NCBI RefSeq assembly: GCF_024323335.1
Contig: NC_066585.1
Span: 536,680,769 to 536,744,768 of the forward strand
Reading direction: 5' to 3'
DNA: 64,000 nucleotides
Source of the DNA: Lathyrus oleraceus
Lineage: Eukaryota > Streptophyta > Magnoliopsida > Fabales > Fabaceae
The notes under the pieces were generated by a model. That model saw only the letters and a program-made list of their open reading frames with translations, searched no databases and was not told where the DNA came from. The translations under genes were made by a program, and so were the position numbers. The first letter of the stretch is position 1, and every line of letters begins with the position of its first letter. Positions 1 through 11,400 of the stretch are shown in pieces.

Positions 1-858
1 AACATAAAAATATATATCTTATTCTATTTAAATTCAAAAATGCTAAAATTATATCTTATTTTATTTAACACTAAAATATTTCTTTTTTCATGTAAATTTA
101 TAAAAATAAAAAATGTTTCTTTCTCTAAATCTAATTTTATTTCTACATAAATCATAAAAAACAAATTTACTCCTTTGTAATCCAATATTCAAAAATAACA
201 CAAATAATAACTATGTATATATGAATTTATTTTCTAAATAAAATAAGAATTATATTTTTGCAAACTAAATTGGTTGGCTGACGTCACGTCTTATCGATCA
301 ATGATTCAATTTCAAAACTTAAAATCAATTCAATACACATCAAATACAATTTTCTCCACCCTTTTGCATTGAGACCCTTTTTTCAAATAAACTTTTCTCT
401 GCCCCTGTGCGTTCAGATATTTTCTTAAATAAAATCAATTAACACATAATATTTCCTATACGAACTACAGTACTCTGATCCTTCATATTGTTTGAGGGTA
501 CGTAGGTACAAAGTTGTAACACTCTAGCGAGTACAATAACAAAAAAAAAATTGTATCCTAATTCCTGATTAAATTATCCTTTTATGAAAATAATAACCTA
601 ATTCTCTGTAAATAAGTATATTAAGCAAAAATAGGTAACATAAGAAAACATCCCATAGATAACATAGTAACCCTAGAGTTAGAGAAGAATCTCATTTAGT
701 ACAGTGAAGGTGAGGGGTTCCTAACACCTTCCCCTCACTTAATCGACTAATGAACCCTAACCTCTTGTCCCTACCTCTTAAATTTTATTATTATTTCCCT
801 GTTCCTTAGGAATGAATAAAGGATGATGGCGACTCTATAATTTTCCAGTCGCGAGAGT
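1..858 (+). mobile_element. Element X: 3' part of a degraded Ogre-like LTR
   Basis: This is AT-rich sequence without a credible ORF. Its end resembles the ends of the Ogre LTRs further right: a TAACACCTTCCC segment at about 721-733, a copy of TGGCGACTCT at 827-836, then a degenerate primer site at 859. I read it as the 3' end of an LTR whose start lies left of the window. The first 600 bases show only A/T-rich sequence and short homopolymers. Family assignment rests on layout and short motifs, so it is inference. Confidence 0.6.
710..738 (+). other. U5 hairpin of element X
   Basis: GTGAGGGG (710-717) and CCCCTCAC (731-738) form a perfect 8-bp inverted repeat around a 13-nt loop containing CTAACACCTT. 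The same loop with different stems occurs in the LTRs of Ogre A, B and C at a similar distance from the primer site. Confidence 0.6.
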
Positions 859-876
859 TGGTGACTCTAAGTGAGA
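859..876 (+). other. Degenerate primer-binding site of element X
   Basis: TGGTGACTCTAAGTGAGA matches the Ogre primer site TGGCGACTCTGCTGGGGA in the first 10 bases with one C-to-T change, and poorly after that. It lies where the LTR should end. Confidence 0.5.
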
Positions 877-1310
877 ATATGCTTCCCTAAAGAGAGTCCA
901 TCATAACCTTTAGCTCTATGGTTTGTGCGTTTTTATTGTTTGTCTGCTTTTATATATTTTTTCTTTTATTTATTTTCTTTTTTCTTTTTATTTTATGCTT
1001 TTTATTTTATTTTATATATATGCCTGCATATCATTGGTTTGGATTTTCATATTTGCGAAGCTAAAACCTAAGCTTAGAGAAAAAACATAAGTTAAGAAGT
1101 AGAATCGTAGTGCTAACAGTTGAGATGGCACATGTCTCACGGGCATGAAAGCTACACTTAGAGTAGACTCCCTAAACTTGTCTTCATAGTAGGGTTATCC
1201 CCTTACTAAGCTGATGATTTGGATGTGGTCCATGACTATGAGAACTGTTATCTAGAACCTGTTTCACCAATTGTGACCTGATGTCATCAACATGTGAGGG
1301 TTGTTACTAA
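877..1310 (+). mobile_element. Element X internal leader, left half
   Basis: This non-coding sequence follows the degenerate primer site and resembles an untranslated leader. It is interrupted at the GGTCC target site of the Sirevirus and continues at 10775. No coding domain is visible. Confidence 0.45.
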
Positions 1311-1315
1311 GGTCC
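1311..1315. repeat. Target-site duplication, left copy (GGTCC)
   Basis: GGTCC directly precedes the 5' LTR and recurs exactly after the 3' LTR at 10770-10774. A 5-bp duplication is normal for LTR retrotransposon integration. Confidence 0.85.
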
Positions 1316-2671
1316 TATTAGAACAAGATTTGGTTTTACATTTATGCCTTGAGTTCTGATGATAACGATGTTATATTTGTGTGATAAATTTTTTGATACC
1401 CTAATGGTTTGTCATTGTGTAGCTTTAACAGCCATTTCTAATTCTGAGTATATGATGTGCAACATAATCAGTTTCTGAATAATGAGTTCCAAATCTGCTT
1501 CTACGCCAATTATTAGAAGTTCTGAAAGATATTCAATGTTGTTGCTGCAATGATCTCTCTTGTTTTGTGTTGATTCACTCTTGATAAGCTTATGAGGAAA
1601 TATTATGTTGTTGCTGTAATATTCTCTCAGTTCGTGCTTCTGGAAGTGACTCTGATCACCAAACTTCTAAATAATGCAAACTTATGAAGTTATGTTACGT
1701 AGCTAAATATTCTGAAGATCTCAAGCTAGACGATTGAGGTTATCAAGGTTTTAATTGTAGATTCTAAAGACTCTTAATATTTTGAAGATACTGAAGATCT
1801 CAAGTCAGACTACTGGCGTTGTCACGGTTCTGACCAAAGATTCTGAAGTTTTTGAATCCAACTTTATGTCTCTTCATTTCATGATTCATCAACTTTCATC
1901 AGAAGTCAATGGACTTTAAGATAAGATCAAATGGGAATGTGATCAAATAGTACATAATACAAATCGAATATCCTTTCAACTACCTAATTTTTTGGGCAAA
2001 GGACAGTACTATACATCACACATGTCACTGTTTTTATGGGCGAAAGACAGCACACAATATCACTCCTTTCACCATCCAATAATGGACAACCACTATATGA
2101 GTTTTCCCCATTTTCCCTCTAACGGGCATCTTCTTATGCTATATAAGTGAGACTTGGAGACTTGAGTAAAACGTTGGTGATACAATATTTTTACAAGTTT
2201 GTTTCTTTGTAGAAAGTTATCATTCTTTTGTACACATTTTTTCTTTAAGTAATTGTTTATCATTTGTGTAAAATCTTCTTGTAAAGAAGAAACTTGTAAC
2301 ACACGAAATATTATTCAAACTATTTGTTTGATTCCTTAAGGAGGTTATCCATGAGAAGACAAGAAGGTTTTTCTTTGTGAGTCCTTAAGGAGACTAAGGT
2401 ATAGTTGGATCCTTGAGAAGACAAATAAGTTTATTCTTTGTGATTATTGTAGTCTGTTGATTATAATGGATTAATTCATTATGTATAAGGCAAAATCACC
2501 TTGGCAGATGAATTGGAGTAACTTTGAGTTTCAAGCGAACCAGGATAAAAATACTTGTGTTTTTATCTCATTTTCATTAACTTGTTAGTGGTGTTCTTGA
2601 GTTGGTAAAAAGCTTTTGTTTTTGTAAAACCCAATTCAAACCTCCCATTTCTTATGTTTCTCACACCTTCA
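1316..2671 (+). repeat. Sirevirus 5' LTR
   Basis: It begins TATTAGAACAAG, where the canonical TG has become TA (the 3' LTR has TGTTAGAACAAG), and ends CACCTTCA just before the primer site. A TATA box lies at 2139-2147. Confidence 0.9.
2139..2147 (+). promoter_or_regulatory. LTR TATA box (CTATATAAG)
   Basis: CTATATAAG is kept in both LTR copies (also 10239-10247) although the LTRs are diverged, so it is the probable U3 promoter. Confidence 0.65.
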
Positions 2672-2673
2672 GT

Positions 2674-2685
2674 TGGTATCAGAGC
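2674..2685 (+). other. Sirevirus primer-binding site (TGGTATCAGAGC)
   Basis: TGGTATCAGAGC, two bases after the LTR end, is the standard copia site complementary to the 3' end of initiator methionine tRNA. Confidence 0.92.
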
Positions 2686-2760
2686 TCCGATTCTGATTGT
2701 GATAAAAGTTTTATCAACACTTCACCGTATTCAGTATCGATCCAGTTTGTGTGAGAAACA

Positions 2761-4000
2761 ATGACCACTGCTAACGCTACTAATGTTGCTAACAATATTG
2801 AAAGAGATCACTACTGTGCAAAACCACCAATCTTTGATGGTTAGAAATTTGATTATTGTAAATATAGAAGGAAAGCTTCTTTCTTGGTTACGATGTTGAT
2901 CTCTGGGATCTTGTAGTTGATGACTATGTTCACCCAGTTAATCCTGAAGGAAATAATATAGCAAGAGGTATTATGATTGATCAACAGAAGAAAGATTTCA
3001 AAAATCATCGTAAGGCCAGAACTATATTGCTAAATGTTATCTCTTATATTGAGAGTGAGAAGATAACAAACATAGATTCTTCCAAATCCATTTTTGACTC
3101 TCTGAGGATGACTCATGAGAGGAATGCTGAATAAAGGAGATAAAGGCCTTGGACTTAATCCAGAAGTATGAAGCATTTAGAATGGAGGATGATGAAACAA
3201 TTGAGATTATGTTATCAAGGTTTCAAATGCTTATTGCAGGACTGAAAGTTCTGGACAAAGGATACTCTACAACTGACCATGTCAAGAAGATTATCAGAAG
3301 TCTTCCCAAACAAATGGAGACCTGTGGTAACTACTTTGAAGCTGGAAAAGGATTTAAATGGTATCAGTCTTGAAGAACTTGTTAGTTCTTTAATAATCCA
3401 TGAGATTGAGCTCGAGGAATATGAACCTCAGAAGCGAGTAAATCTATTGCTCTAACATCTATACATGAGAAGACAAGAGCTTATCAAGCTGAGGAAGAAT
3501 CCTAAGGATCTGATGAAGACTCAGAAGATGACGATGAATTGTCTCTAATTTCAAAGAGAGACAACAGACTCTAGAAGCACAGGAAAAATGGTCAAGGAAT
3601 GTTCAGAGGAACCAGAAGGACTGCTGGTCGTTTTGATTCTTCGTCTTGATAGAAGAAGCAAGGTTCTGGAAAAGAAGTTATCTTCTTTGAATGCAAGAAG
3701 CCAGGCCATTAAAAAAATGATTGTCCTAAGTTGAAAAAGGACAGAAGGCTTAAGAAGATTTTTTCTAAAGGCAAGAAGGGGATGATGGCTACATGGGATG
3801 CCCCAAAATCCGAAGAAGAAGATTCTGACGAAGAAAAAGTGAATGTTGCATTGATGGCAACTACAGATGATCTAGAAGGTTCTGAAGAACCAGAAGACAA
3901 GGCAGAATCAGAATCTGACTCCGATTCTGAAGAGGTATTTTCTAACCTATCTCGTTATGATCTTGAATCATGTCTTTCTGAAATGCTGGAAAAGTACTAG
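2761..4000 (+). pseudogene. Sirevirus gag, broken
   Basis: The probable start ATG at 2761 opens a copia gag. A TAG interrupts it after about 27 codons, just after the conserved PPIFDG stretch where families normally have Trp. A UBN2-type gag piece is readable at 3149-3373. The zinc knuckle at about 3692-3724 keeps the CKKPGH core and the last Cys, but the first Cys is Phe and a TAA sits inside it. The acidic Ser/Glu-rich tail that usually follows the knuckle is at 3731-4000. At least two stops and several frameshifts show it is not functional. Confidence 0.85.
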
Positions 4001-4592
4001 AGTCTTCAGAGTAAATACAAGGACTTTAAACAAGTTCAAGTAGTTTCTTCTGAAACTCGCAGAGCTTGAGAAAGATATTTCCTCTCTATATCAAAAAGTA
4101 TTTTCTTTCGAAAGTAATAACTCTGTTTTGAAAATAAAAATTTCAAAACTAGAGGAAATACTCTCATAAGCTTCTAGTATTGATTGCATCATTAGATATG
4201 AAAGAGCATTCCAATACTTTCTAGCTAAAAACATAGATAGAAGCAAAATGGCTTCTTTGATCTATGGAGTTAGCAGAAATGACAACAAAGGTTTAGGTTG
4301 TACATAAAGTATAAAACCTGGAAAAAGTCGGAAGGTAAAACCAAAACCTCTATATGTGTATTTCGTGCCTGCTGGTACTGAGCTTGATATTTCTGCACAA
4401 ACACAGAAACATATAAAGGATAAGAACTCAGTCCTGAAACCTAAGTATCATGTAAAAATTCCATATGATTATCCTTCTACTAAAAGACCCAAAGTTATAA
4501 AAAAAACTCTGGGAAAACTAACAATAGAGGACCCAGAAAGTGGGTACCTAAGGATAAAATAATTTATGTTGTAAAAATCCTTAGCAACTCAG
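4001..4592 (+). pseudogene. Sirevirus gag-protease linker, broken
   Basis: Pieces of a charged linker, partly coiled-coil-like, are readable in shifting frames. One open piece runs at 4356-4562. Stops occur throughout. Sireviruses commonly have such a linker between the zinc knuckle and the protease. Confidence 0.55.
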
Positions 4593-4880
4593 TTGAAAAA
4601 CCAATCATGGTACCTGAACAGTGGTTGCTCGCGACATATGATGGGAAAAAGGTCTATGTTCCAAGGTTTGGAACTTAAGCCTGAAGGCTTCGTTGGTTTC
4701 GGAGGAAACCAGAAAGGAAAGATCATTGGTTTTGGAACTATTGGTAATGGTAAACCTACTTCTATTACTATTTTTTATAGTTGATGGTCGGATACATAAC
4801 CTATTGTCTATTAGTCAACTTAGTGAAAATGGTTACGATATCATTTTTAATCAAAAGTTGTGTAAGGTTGTTAGTTAGAA
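4593..4880 (+). pseudogene. Sirevirus protease remnant, catalytic Asp replaced
   Basis: The copia protease active-site block normally reads WYLDSGCSRHM. Here it reads WYLNSGCSRHM, with Asn for the catalytic Asp (GAC to AAC). The following block FGGNQKGKIIG is conserved. A stop and frame change at about 4784 separate it from the next conserved piece, HNLLSISQL, at about 4796. Confidence 0.85.
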
Positions 4881-4959
4881 ATATGGTACAATCCTTTTTA
4901 ACGGAAAGAGAAAGAACAACATTTACAAAATCATACTTTCTAATCTTGAGAATCAAAAT

Positions 4960-6000
4960 GTAAAATGTCTAATGTCTATTAATGAGGATCAATGGGTACA
5001 ACACAAACATTTGGGCCATGTAAGATGTTCTTTGTGAAGCATGTCAAAAAGGAAATTTTTCTAAAAGATCTTTCAAAGTAAAAATTTTTGTTTCTACCTC
5101 TAGACCGTTAGAACCTCTGCACATTGATTTGTTTAGACTAGTCAAAACTGCATTTATCAAAAGAAAGAAGTGTGGATTAGTAATCGTTGATGACTAAAGT
5201 CGTTGGACATGGGTAAAGTTCTTGAAACACAACGATAAGTCACATTCTGTGTTCTCTACTTTCTTCTCACTAGTGCAAACATAAATGAATTGCAAAATAG
5301 TCAGAGTCAAAAGTGATCATAGTGACGAGTTTAAAAATAAACATGTTAAAAATATTTTTGATGCAAATGGAATTTACCATGATTTCTCATGTCCTAGAAC
5401 TCCATGGAAAATGGGGCTGTAGGAAGGAAGAATAGGACTTTGTAAGAAATGACTCGCACCATGATCCAAGAAATTGACATGGCTAAGCATTTCTGGGCAG
5501 AAGCAGTTAACACAACATGTTGTATTCAGAATAAGATTTCTATCAGACCTATTCTGGGTAAGACTCCTTATGAGTTGTGGAAGAATAGAAAGCCCAACAT
5601 TTCTTACTTTCATCCTTTTGGATGTGAATTTTTTTTGTTGAACACTAAAAAGAATTTGGGAAAGTTTGATTTTAAAGCACAAAATTGTTTATTGTTTAGG
5701 ATATTTTGAACGCTCTAAAGGCTACAAAATCTTTAACACTGAAACCAAAATTATTGAAGAATTAATTCATGTTAGATTCAATGATAAACTTGGCCGTGAA
5801 AAGTCAAAGCTAGTTGACAAATTTGCAGATTTGAAGATCAATCTTTCAGAATCCAAGGACATTGATTCAGGAGAAAAAGACTCAGAAGGCAAAGCTAAAG
5901 AATCTGAAGCAAACGAATTAGATATGACTCAACCCAGAGTTGTTGTTTGTCTAACTCATTAAAAGAATAGTAGATCAAGAGCCCTCATTCTGAAGAACTG
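4960..6000 (+). pseudogene. Sirevirus integrase remnant
   Basis: Readable blocks are the pre-integrase segment with HKHLGH (about 5005), the first catalytic Asp in HIDLF (about 5122), a second Asp region VKSDHSDEF (about 5310), and the region after the core, including a GYKIFNTETK block near 5722. The block that should contain the catalytic Glu is damaged near 5410-5440. Several stops and frame changes are present. Confidence 0.8.
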
Positions 6001-6109
6001 ATTCAGGGAGATAAAAATGCTCCAGTCAGAACTAGATCTTCATTCAAACCTTCTAAAGAGACTCTTCTAGGTTTGGTATCTCTAATAGAACCCACATCTA
6101 TTAATGAAG

Positions 6110-6895
6110 CTCTTCAGGATAATGAATGGATTCTAGATATGTAAGAGGAATTGAATCAATTCACCAGAAACGACGTTTGGGATCTTGTTCAGAAACTAAA
6201 AGACTTCCATGTCATTGGAACCAGATAGTTCTTCAGAAACCAACTCAATGAGAAGGGTGAGGTTGTCAGAAACAAGGCTCAACTGGTAGCATAAGGTTAT
6301 AGTCAGCAAGAAGGTATAAACTATATAGAAACCTTTCCTCCAGTTTCTAGGTTAGAGTTTATTCGTCTCTTAATTTTGTTTTTAGTAAATTAAAACATCA
6401 TCTTTTATCAGATGGATGTTAAGAGTGCATTCTTAAATGGATATATTTCTGAAGATGTATATGTGCATCAACCTCTTGGTTTTTGAAAGCTCTCAAAATC
6501 ATGACTTTGTTTTTAAACTGAACAAGTCGTTATATGGTCTGAAACAAGCTCCCAAAGCTTGGTATGATAGACTAAGTAACTTCCTTTTGGAAAATAATTT
6601 TACCAGAGGGAAAATGGACACAAATCTCTTTTATAAAACCTTTAAGAATGATTTTCTGGTTGTGAAAATTTAGGTTGATGATATTATTTTTGGTTCTACG
6701 AATGCTTCGTTGTGCAAGGATTTTTCTAAGTCAATGCAGGAAGAATTTGAAATAAGTCTGATGGGAGAACTCAAGTTCTTTCTGGGAATCCATATTGATT
6801 AATGTTCAGAAGGAAAGTACACTCATCAGAGGAGATATGCAAAGGAACTTCTGAGGAAGTTTAACTTATCTGAATGTAAGCAAGTAAAAAATCCA
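6110..6895 (+). pseudogene. Sirevirus reverse transcriptase remnant
   Basis: The copia RT blocks are recognisable: the N-terminal W-L-DM-EEL stretch near 6127, AFLNGYISEDVYVHQP near 6427, YGLKQAPKAWYDRL near 6534, and the catalytic VDDIIFGSTN near 6673. A TAG immediately precedes the VDD block. At least five further stops break the frame. Confidence 0.85.
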
Positions 6896-7592
6896 ATGCA
6901 TCCTACATGTATTCTGGAGAAAGAAGAGGTAAGCAGTAAGGTAAATCAGAAGCTACTCAGAGGTACGATAAGCTCTCTCCTTTATCTAACCGCTTTTAGA
7001 CCTGGTATTTTATTCAGTTTTTGCTTATGTGCTCGCTTCCAATCAGATCCTAGGAAAACTCACTTAACTGATGTTAAGAGAATCTTTAGGTATCTGAAAG
7101 GTACTACTAACATTGGTTTGTTTTATAGAAAATCAAGTGAATACAAATTAGTAGGCTATTGTGACGCTAACTATGCTGGAGACAGAATAGAAAGGAAAAG
7201 TACTTCTGGAAGTTGTCAATTTTTTGGAGACAATCTGATCTCATGGTCCAGAAAGAGATAGTCAAAAATCGTGCGCAGCTTCTGGATGCAGCACTCAGAT
7301 GCTCTGGATGAAAAGTCAATTGTAAGATTATCAGATACCTGAGAGTAACATTCATATTCTCAATGATAATACTTATGCTATTTGTTTATCTAAGAATCCT
7401 ATCTTGCATTATTGGGATAAGCATATTGAAATTACACATCACTTTTTACGTGACTATGTTCAGAAGGGTATTTTTCATCTAAAATTTGTTGATACTGACC
7501 ATCAATGGGTTGATATCTTTATAAAACCCCTTGCCGAAGATAGATTTGTTTTCATTATAAAACACTTATTTATGGATTTATGTCGAGAATGA
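6896..7592 (+). pseudogene. Sirevirus RNase H and pol C-terminus remnant
   Basis: The copia RNase H signature YCDANYAGDRIERKSTSG is near 7158, and the conserved end KHIEITHHFLRDYV through IKPLAEDRF is at 7420-7550. The final open piece ends at 7592. A stop at about 7259 and a frame change split the domain. Confidence 0.85.
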
Positions 7593-9430
7593 AAATATGT
7601 ACTTCAGAATGTTTAATTCTTCATAATTCTAGATTAGATTATGAGAATCTTAATTTTTGACTCAGAAACATGAGCTTTCTGAAGTAAGGAATTTTTCATG
7701 AATCAGAAAGGTTTTGATCAGAAGTAATCTTATAGATTTATCTTCCTGATTCTGAGTAGTTTTTGCATTAAATGGTTGTCATATCGTTTGATTTCACGTG
7801 GTTCTAAGTGGGGACAATTGTCCCAATTTCTAAGAATGCGTGATAAAAGTGTGACACTTGGGTTTCTCAATTCTTGGAATTAGGTTAAAAACTCTTACGC
7901 TTCCCCCTTTGACTGTGTATTTTTACCTTGTCATCATTGCAATTTTTTATATAAACCCACTTCATTCACATTTTCACACTACGCTTACGATATTACCACA
8001 CTTTCATCTTTCAAACCTAAAATACCTCTATGTTCATCATCTTCTTCATCTTCAACAATGACTGCTCCACAACAACAGATTCAACAATAATTTCAACAAC
8101 TACAACTAGCTCAGCCTAAATCTCCTCTGAGATCTGTTACTTTTGAAAGCATTCCTCCATCTAAATAAGAAATCAATTGTGGTAATATCCCATCGAAAAA
8201 CTATTATATCTTCACAAAAATTGATCCACCAGAAGTTTTAGCATACTACATGGAGATCTGTCATGAAGATAATGTTGATCCTTTGATAGATCCCTTAATT
8301 CTCCCGGATGACTACCTAGTTATTCTGCTGCCTCCTCCTCCTTCCCAAAATCCTTAGTTTTCAAAAAATTGTCTTCGCACATGTGTGTGCTTTTTATATT
8401 TATCTAAGTATGTATGTGTGCCCTTTATGCTTGTTTAAATTCTTGTTGCATTTCTCTATTGTTTTTATATGTATTTCCATCTCTGTAATCAACTGTATCT
8501 TTTCTGCCTTTTGGCATTATCAATGAAAAATGTGTTTGTTTCTCTTTATTTCTTTTATTATCTTTATTTTTCTATGTCTTTTTGATTGATGACAAAAGGG
8601 AGAAACATATTTAAGGGGAAGATGCGTAATTATTTTTGATGTACCTAAATTCCTAACTAAAAAACCCAAACATTGTTTAATGTTTTCTACTAACAACTAC
8701 TTCGAAGAATAGTTTGTTATATGTTTTGTGGGGTTAAGTTCTTAAGATAGAATGGTTAAGCATTAGAAGCTTTTATGAAGTTTAAAAGATCAGAATACAA
8801 GTTACCACTTTCTGACGAAATGGTCTTATATCCGAGTCCGTTAAACCTTCATGCTGACGATCGAGAATCATCTTCAAGGAATTAATAACCATGTTCTGAA
8901 CTTAGAACATTGGGTACTTGGCATCAAATTCTGAAGAATTAGAAACTTTTGGCATTGGCATCTAGCTATGAGGAAGACTTTCCTCCATAGTAATTAGACT
9001 TGGAAATCAAGTTCTTGAGAAGAATTCTCAACCAGGTTCTGAAAGTTCTTTTTAAAGAGTTCTTCAAAGCAAATCTAGCTCTAAAAGAGAATTTCAAAGA
9101 GAACCATAAATTCAAGTTCTGGCTGAAGAAAACCAGCTCTAAAGTTTCTTTAAAATAACTAAACCAATCTTGTAAAGTGAAGCTCATCAAAATGTTGATG
9201 TTAACAAACCAGGGCTTTGGACAATGTCAATCAACTTCTGAAGGTAAACCAAATTTTGATTGAAAATTTCTCTGGTACTTCAAAATGGTTAATCAAGAAA
9301 GTGTTCTTTCATTCTGATTTTATCTTTTTAAGGATTATACATCTCAGGGGGAGCTTTGTGCCTCTGTAAGATGTATTCTTACGTGACTACCCTGTATAAA
9401 ACTGTTCATCAATATACATGTTTTGTCATC
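7593..9430 (+). mobile_element. Sirevirus long 3' non-coding region
   Basis: This is 1.8 kb between the pol stop and the PPT. A second PPT-like purine run (ACAAAAGGGAGAAA) lies near 8591; extra PPT copies are a known Sirevirus trait. An ATG near 8056 opens a Gln-rich piece that stops after about a dozen codons. Some Sireviruses carry an env-like ORF here, but I cannot support one. Confidence 0.6.
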
Positions 9431-9446
9431 ACCAAAAAGGGGAGAT
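9431..9446 (+). other. Sirevirus polypurine tract
   Basis: ACCAAAAAGGGGAGAT directly abuts the TG of the 3' LTR. This is the plus-strand priming site, with the form usual for Sireviruses. Confidence 0.88.
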
Positions 9447-10769
9447 TGTTAGAACAAGATTTGGTTATACATCTATACCTTGAGTTTTGATGATAACAAT
9501 GTTGTATTTGTGTGAGAACAATTTTGGCACCCTAATGGTTTGTTATTGTGTAGCTTTAACATCCAATTTTGATTCTGAGTATATGATGGGCAACGTCATC
9601 ATTTTCTAAATAATGAGTTTCAGATCCACTTTTGCGCCAGTTATTAGAAGTTCTGAAAGATATTAGATGTTGTTGCTGCAATAATCTTTCTACTTCTGTG
9701 TTGATTCACTCCTGAGAAGCTTCTGAGGAAACGATATGTTATTGTTGCAATGTTCTCTCAGTTCGTGCTTCGGGACGTGACTCTAATCATCAAACTTCTA
9801 AAGAATGGCAAGCTTATGAAGTTATGTTATATAGCTGAAGATTTTAAAGATCTTAAGCCAGACGATTGTGGTTATCAAGGGTCTGACTGTAGATTCTGAA
9901 GACTCTGAAGATATTGAAGATCTCAAGCCAGACTACTGATGCTATCAAGGTTCTGACCAAAGATTCTGAAGTTTATGAATCTAGCTTTATGTTTCTTCAT
10001 TTCATGCTTCATCAACTTTCATCATAAGCCAATGAACTTGAATATAAGATCAACTGGGAACGTGGTCAAATAGTACATAGTACAAATCGAATATCCTTTC
10101 CACTACCTGATTTCATGGGCAAAGGATAGTTCTATACATCACACTTGTTCGTGTTTTTGTGGGTGAAGGACACTACGCAGTGGACAACCGCTCTATGAGC
10201 TTTCCCCATTTTTAACTCCAATGATCTTCTTCTTATGCTATATAAGTGAGACTTGGAGACTTGAGGAAATTCCAGTGATACAATATTTTGACAAGTTTGT
10301 TTCTTTGTGAAAAGCTATCATTCTTTTGAATAAAAATATTTTTAAGTAACTGTTTATCATTTGTGTAAAATATGCTTGTATAGAAGCAACTTGTAACATA
10401 CAAAATATTATTCAAATTGTTTGTTTGATTCCTTAAGGAGGTTATCCTTGACAAGACAAAGAAGGTTATTCTTTGTGAGTCCTTAAGGAGACTAGGGTAT
10501 AGTTGGATCCTTGAGAAGATAAATAAGGTTACTCTTTGTGATTATTGTAATCTATTGATTATAGTGGATTAAGTTCTTGTGTATAAAGAAAAATCACCTT
10601 AGCGGGTGGATTGGAGAAGCTTTGAGTTTCAAGCGAACAAGGATAAAAATACTTGTGTTTTTATCTCATTTTCATTAACTTATTAGTGGTGTTCTTGAGT
10701 TGGTAAAAATCTTTTATTTTTGTAAAGCTTAATTCAAACCCCATCTTTCTTGTGTTTTTCACACCTTCA
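9447..10769 (+). repeat. Sirevirus 3' LTR
   Basis: It starts TGTTAGAACAAG and ends CACCTTCA, followed by the target duplication GGTCC. It is homologous to 1316-2671 over its whole length with many substitutions and a few indels. The TATA box is at 10239-10247. Confidence 0.92.
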
Positions 10770-10774
10770 GGTCC
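10770..10774. repeat. Target-site duplication, right copy (GGTCC)
   Basis: It exactly matches 1311-1315 and fixes the right end of the Sirevirus. Confidence 0.85.
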
Positions 10775-11130
10775 CACCTAGATGAAACTTATATCGAAGG
10801 GTTACCTTAGAAGGGCTAGTTCCTTCTCATGGTAAAACAAGGGTATAGTTTATGACTCTAGGACTATTATCCAAAATTCTAGATCCTACAAGGGGGGGGG
10901 GGGGGGTTGGGTAGTACAAACTTAGAACTGACCTGTCATACGAAGACTTCCTTGACTAGGTCATATTTTTCACATTGTCTCACCTATCGTTAAACCTTAA
11001 GATATTCATATCATTAAAGTGTTTTTTTTTTTGCATCCAACCATTACAGGAAATCTTAATCATTTATGGCACATCTCTTCAAATCAAAGTAAGGGATTCC
11101 TATAAATAAACAAGTATTTTAATTGCTTGC
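10775..11130 (+). mobile_element. Element X internal leader, right half
   Basis: This continues the leader interrupted at 1315. It contains a G run near 10893-10907 and a T run near 11023-11032, and no coding domain. Ogre A begins at 11131. The 5 bp before it (CTTGC) would be A's target duplication, but the other copy lies outside the window. Confidence 0.5.
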
Positions 11131-11261
11131 TGTCATACCCCAAAATTTGCCCGTTAATATTACAAGGCATTTTTAAGGCACTCCAACTCATTCTCCAAGG
11201 CATTGACCTTAAAGGAACCAAAACCCAGCTCATAGATGGCCAAATCCGGAAAATGGCCCAA

Positions 11262-11340
11262 ACTGGCATGCTCGCTAGGCGAGCAACTCCTTCGCCTAGC
11301 GAACTCTTCGCTATGCCACTCGCCTAGCGAAGCTTGCGAA
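11262..11340 (+). promoter_or_regulatory. Cluster of TCGCTAGGCGA / TCGCCTAGCGA palindromes in U3
   Basis: Copies and near-copies of TCGCTAGGCGA and its complement TCGCCTAGCGA lie 50-130 bp upstream of the TATA box. A related cluster (TCGCTAAGCGAG and variants) occurs in U5 at about 11807-11870. The positions suit a promoter element, but no factor is assigned. Confidence 0.45.
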
Positions 11341-11391
11341 TAACAGAAAATTCTGGGCTTCATTCTGAGCCCATTAGGTCACGAAAAAGCA

Positions 11392-11400
11392 TTATAAATA
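11392..11400 (+). promoter_or_regulatory. Ogre A LTR TATA box
   Basis: TTATAAATA is followed about 30-40 bp later by the probable start of R. The same box is at 24553-24561 in the 3' LTR. Confidence 0.6.

Larger units (their letters stand above)
1316..10769 (+). mobile_element. Old Ty1/copia element of the SIRE/Maximus (Sirevirus) type
   Basis: This 9.45-kb element has two LTRs of 1.36 and 1.32 kb, an initiator-Met-type primer site, copia-order remnants (gag, protease, integrase, RT, RNase H), a 1.8-kb non-coding stretch after pol, and the PPT ACCAAAAAGGGGAGAT. These features fit Sireviruses, which are common in legumes. Every gene carries stops and frameshifts. The two LTRs differ visibly (about 8 differences in the first 66 bases), so the insertion is much older than the Ogre insertions to its right. 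It split element X and is flanked by GGTCC. Confidence 0.9.

Noticed and set aside
8056..8360. Possible Sirevirus env-like ORF
   Set aside because: The Gln-rich start stops after about a dozen codons, and no transmembrane or env-like pattern is visible.
10893..10907. G run as a G-quadruplex
   Set aside because: A single homopolymer G run in decayed sequence; no conservation or context supports a function.
11126..11130. CTTGC as a confirmed target duplication of Ogre A
   Set aside because: The right end of A lies beyond the window, so the second copy cannot be seen.
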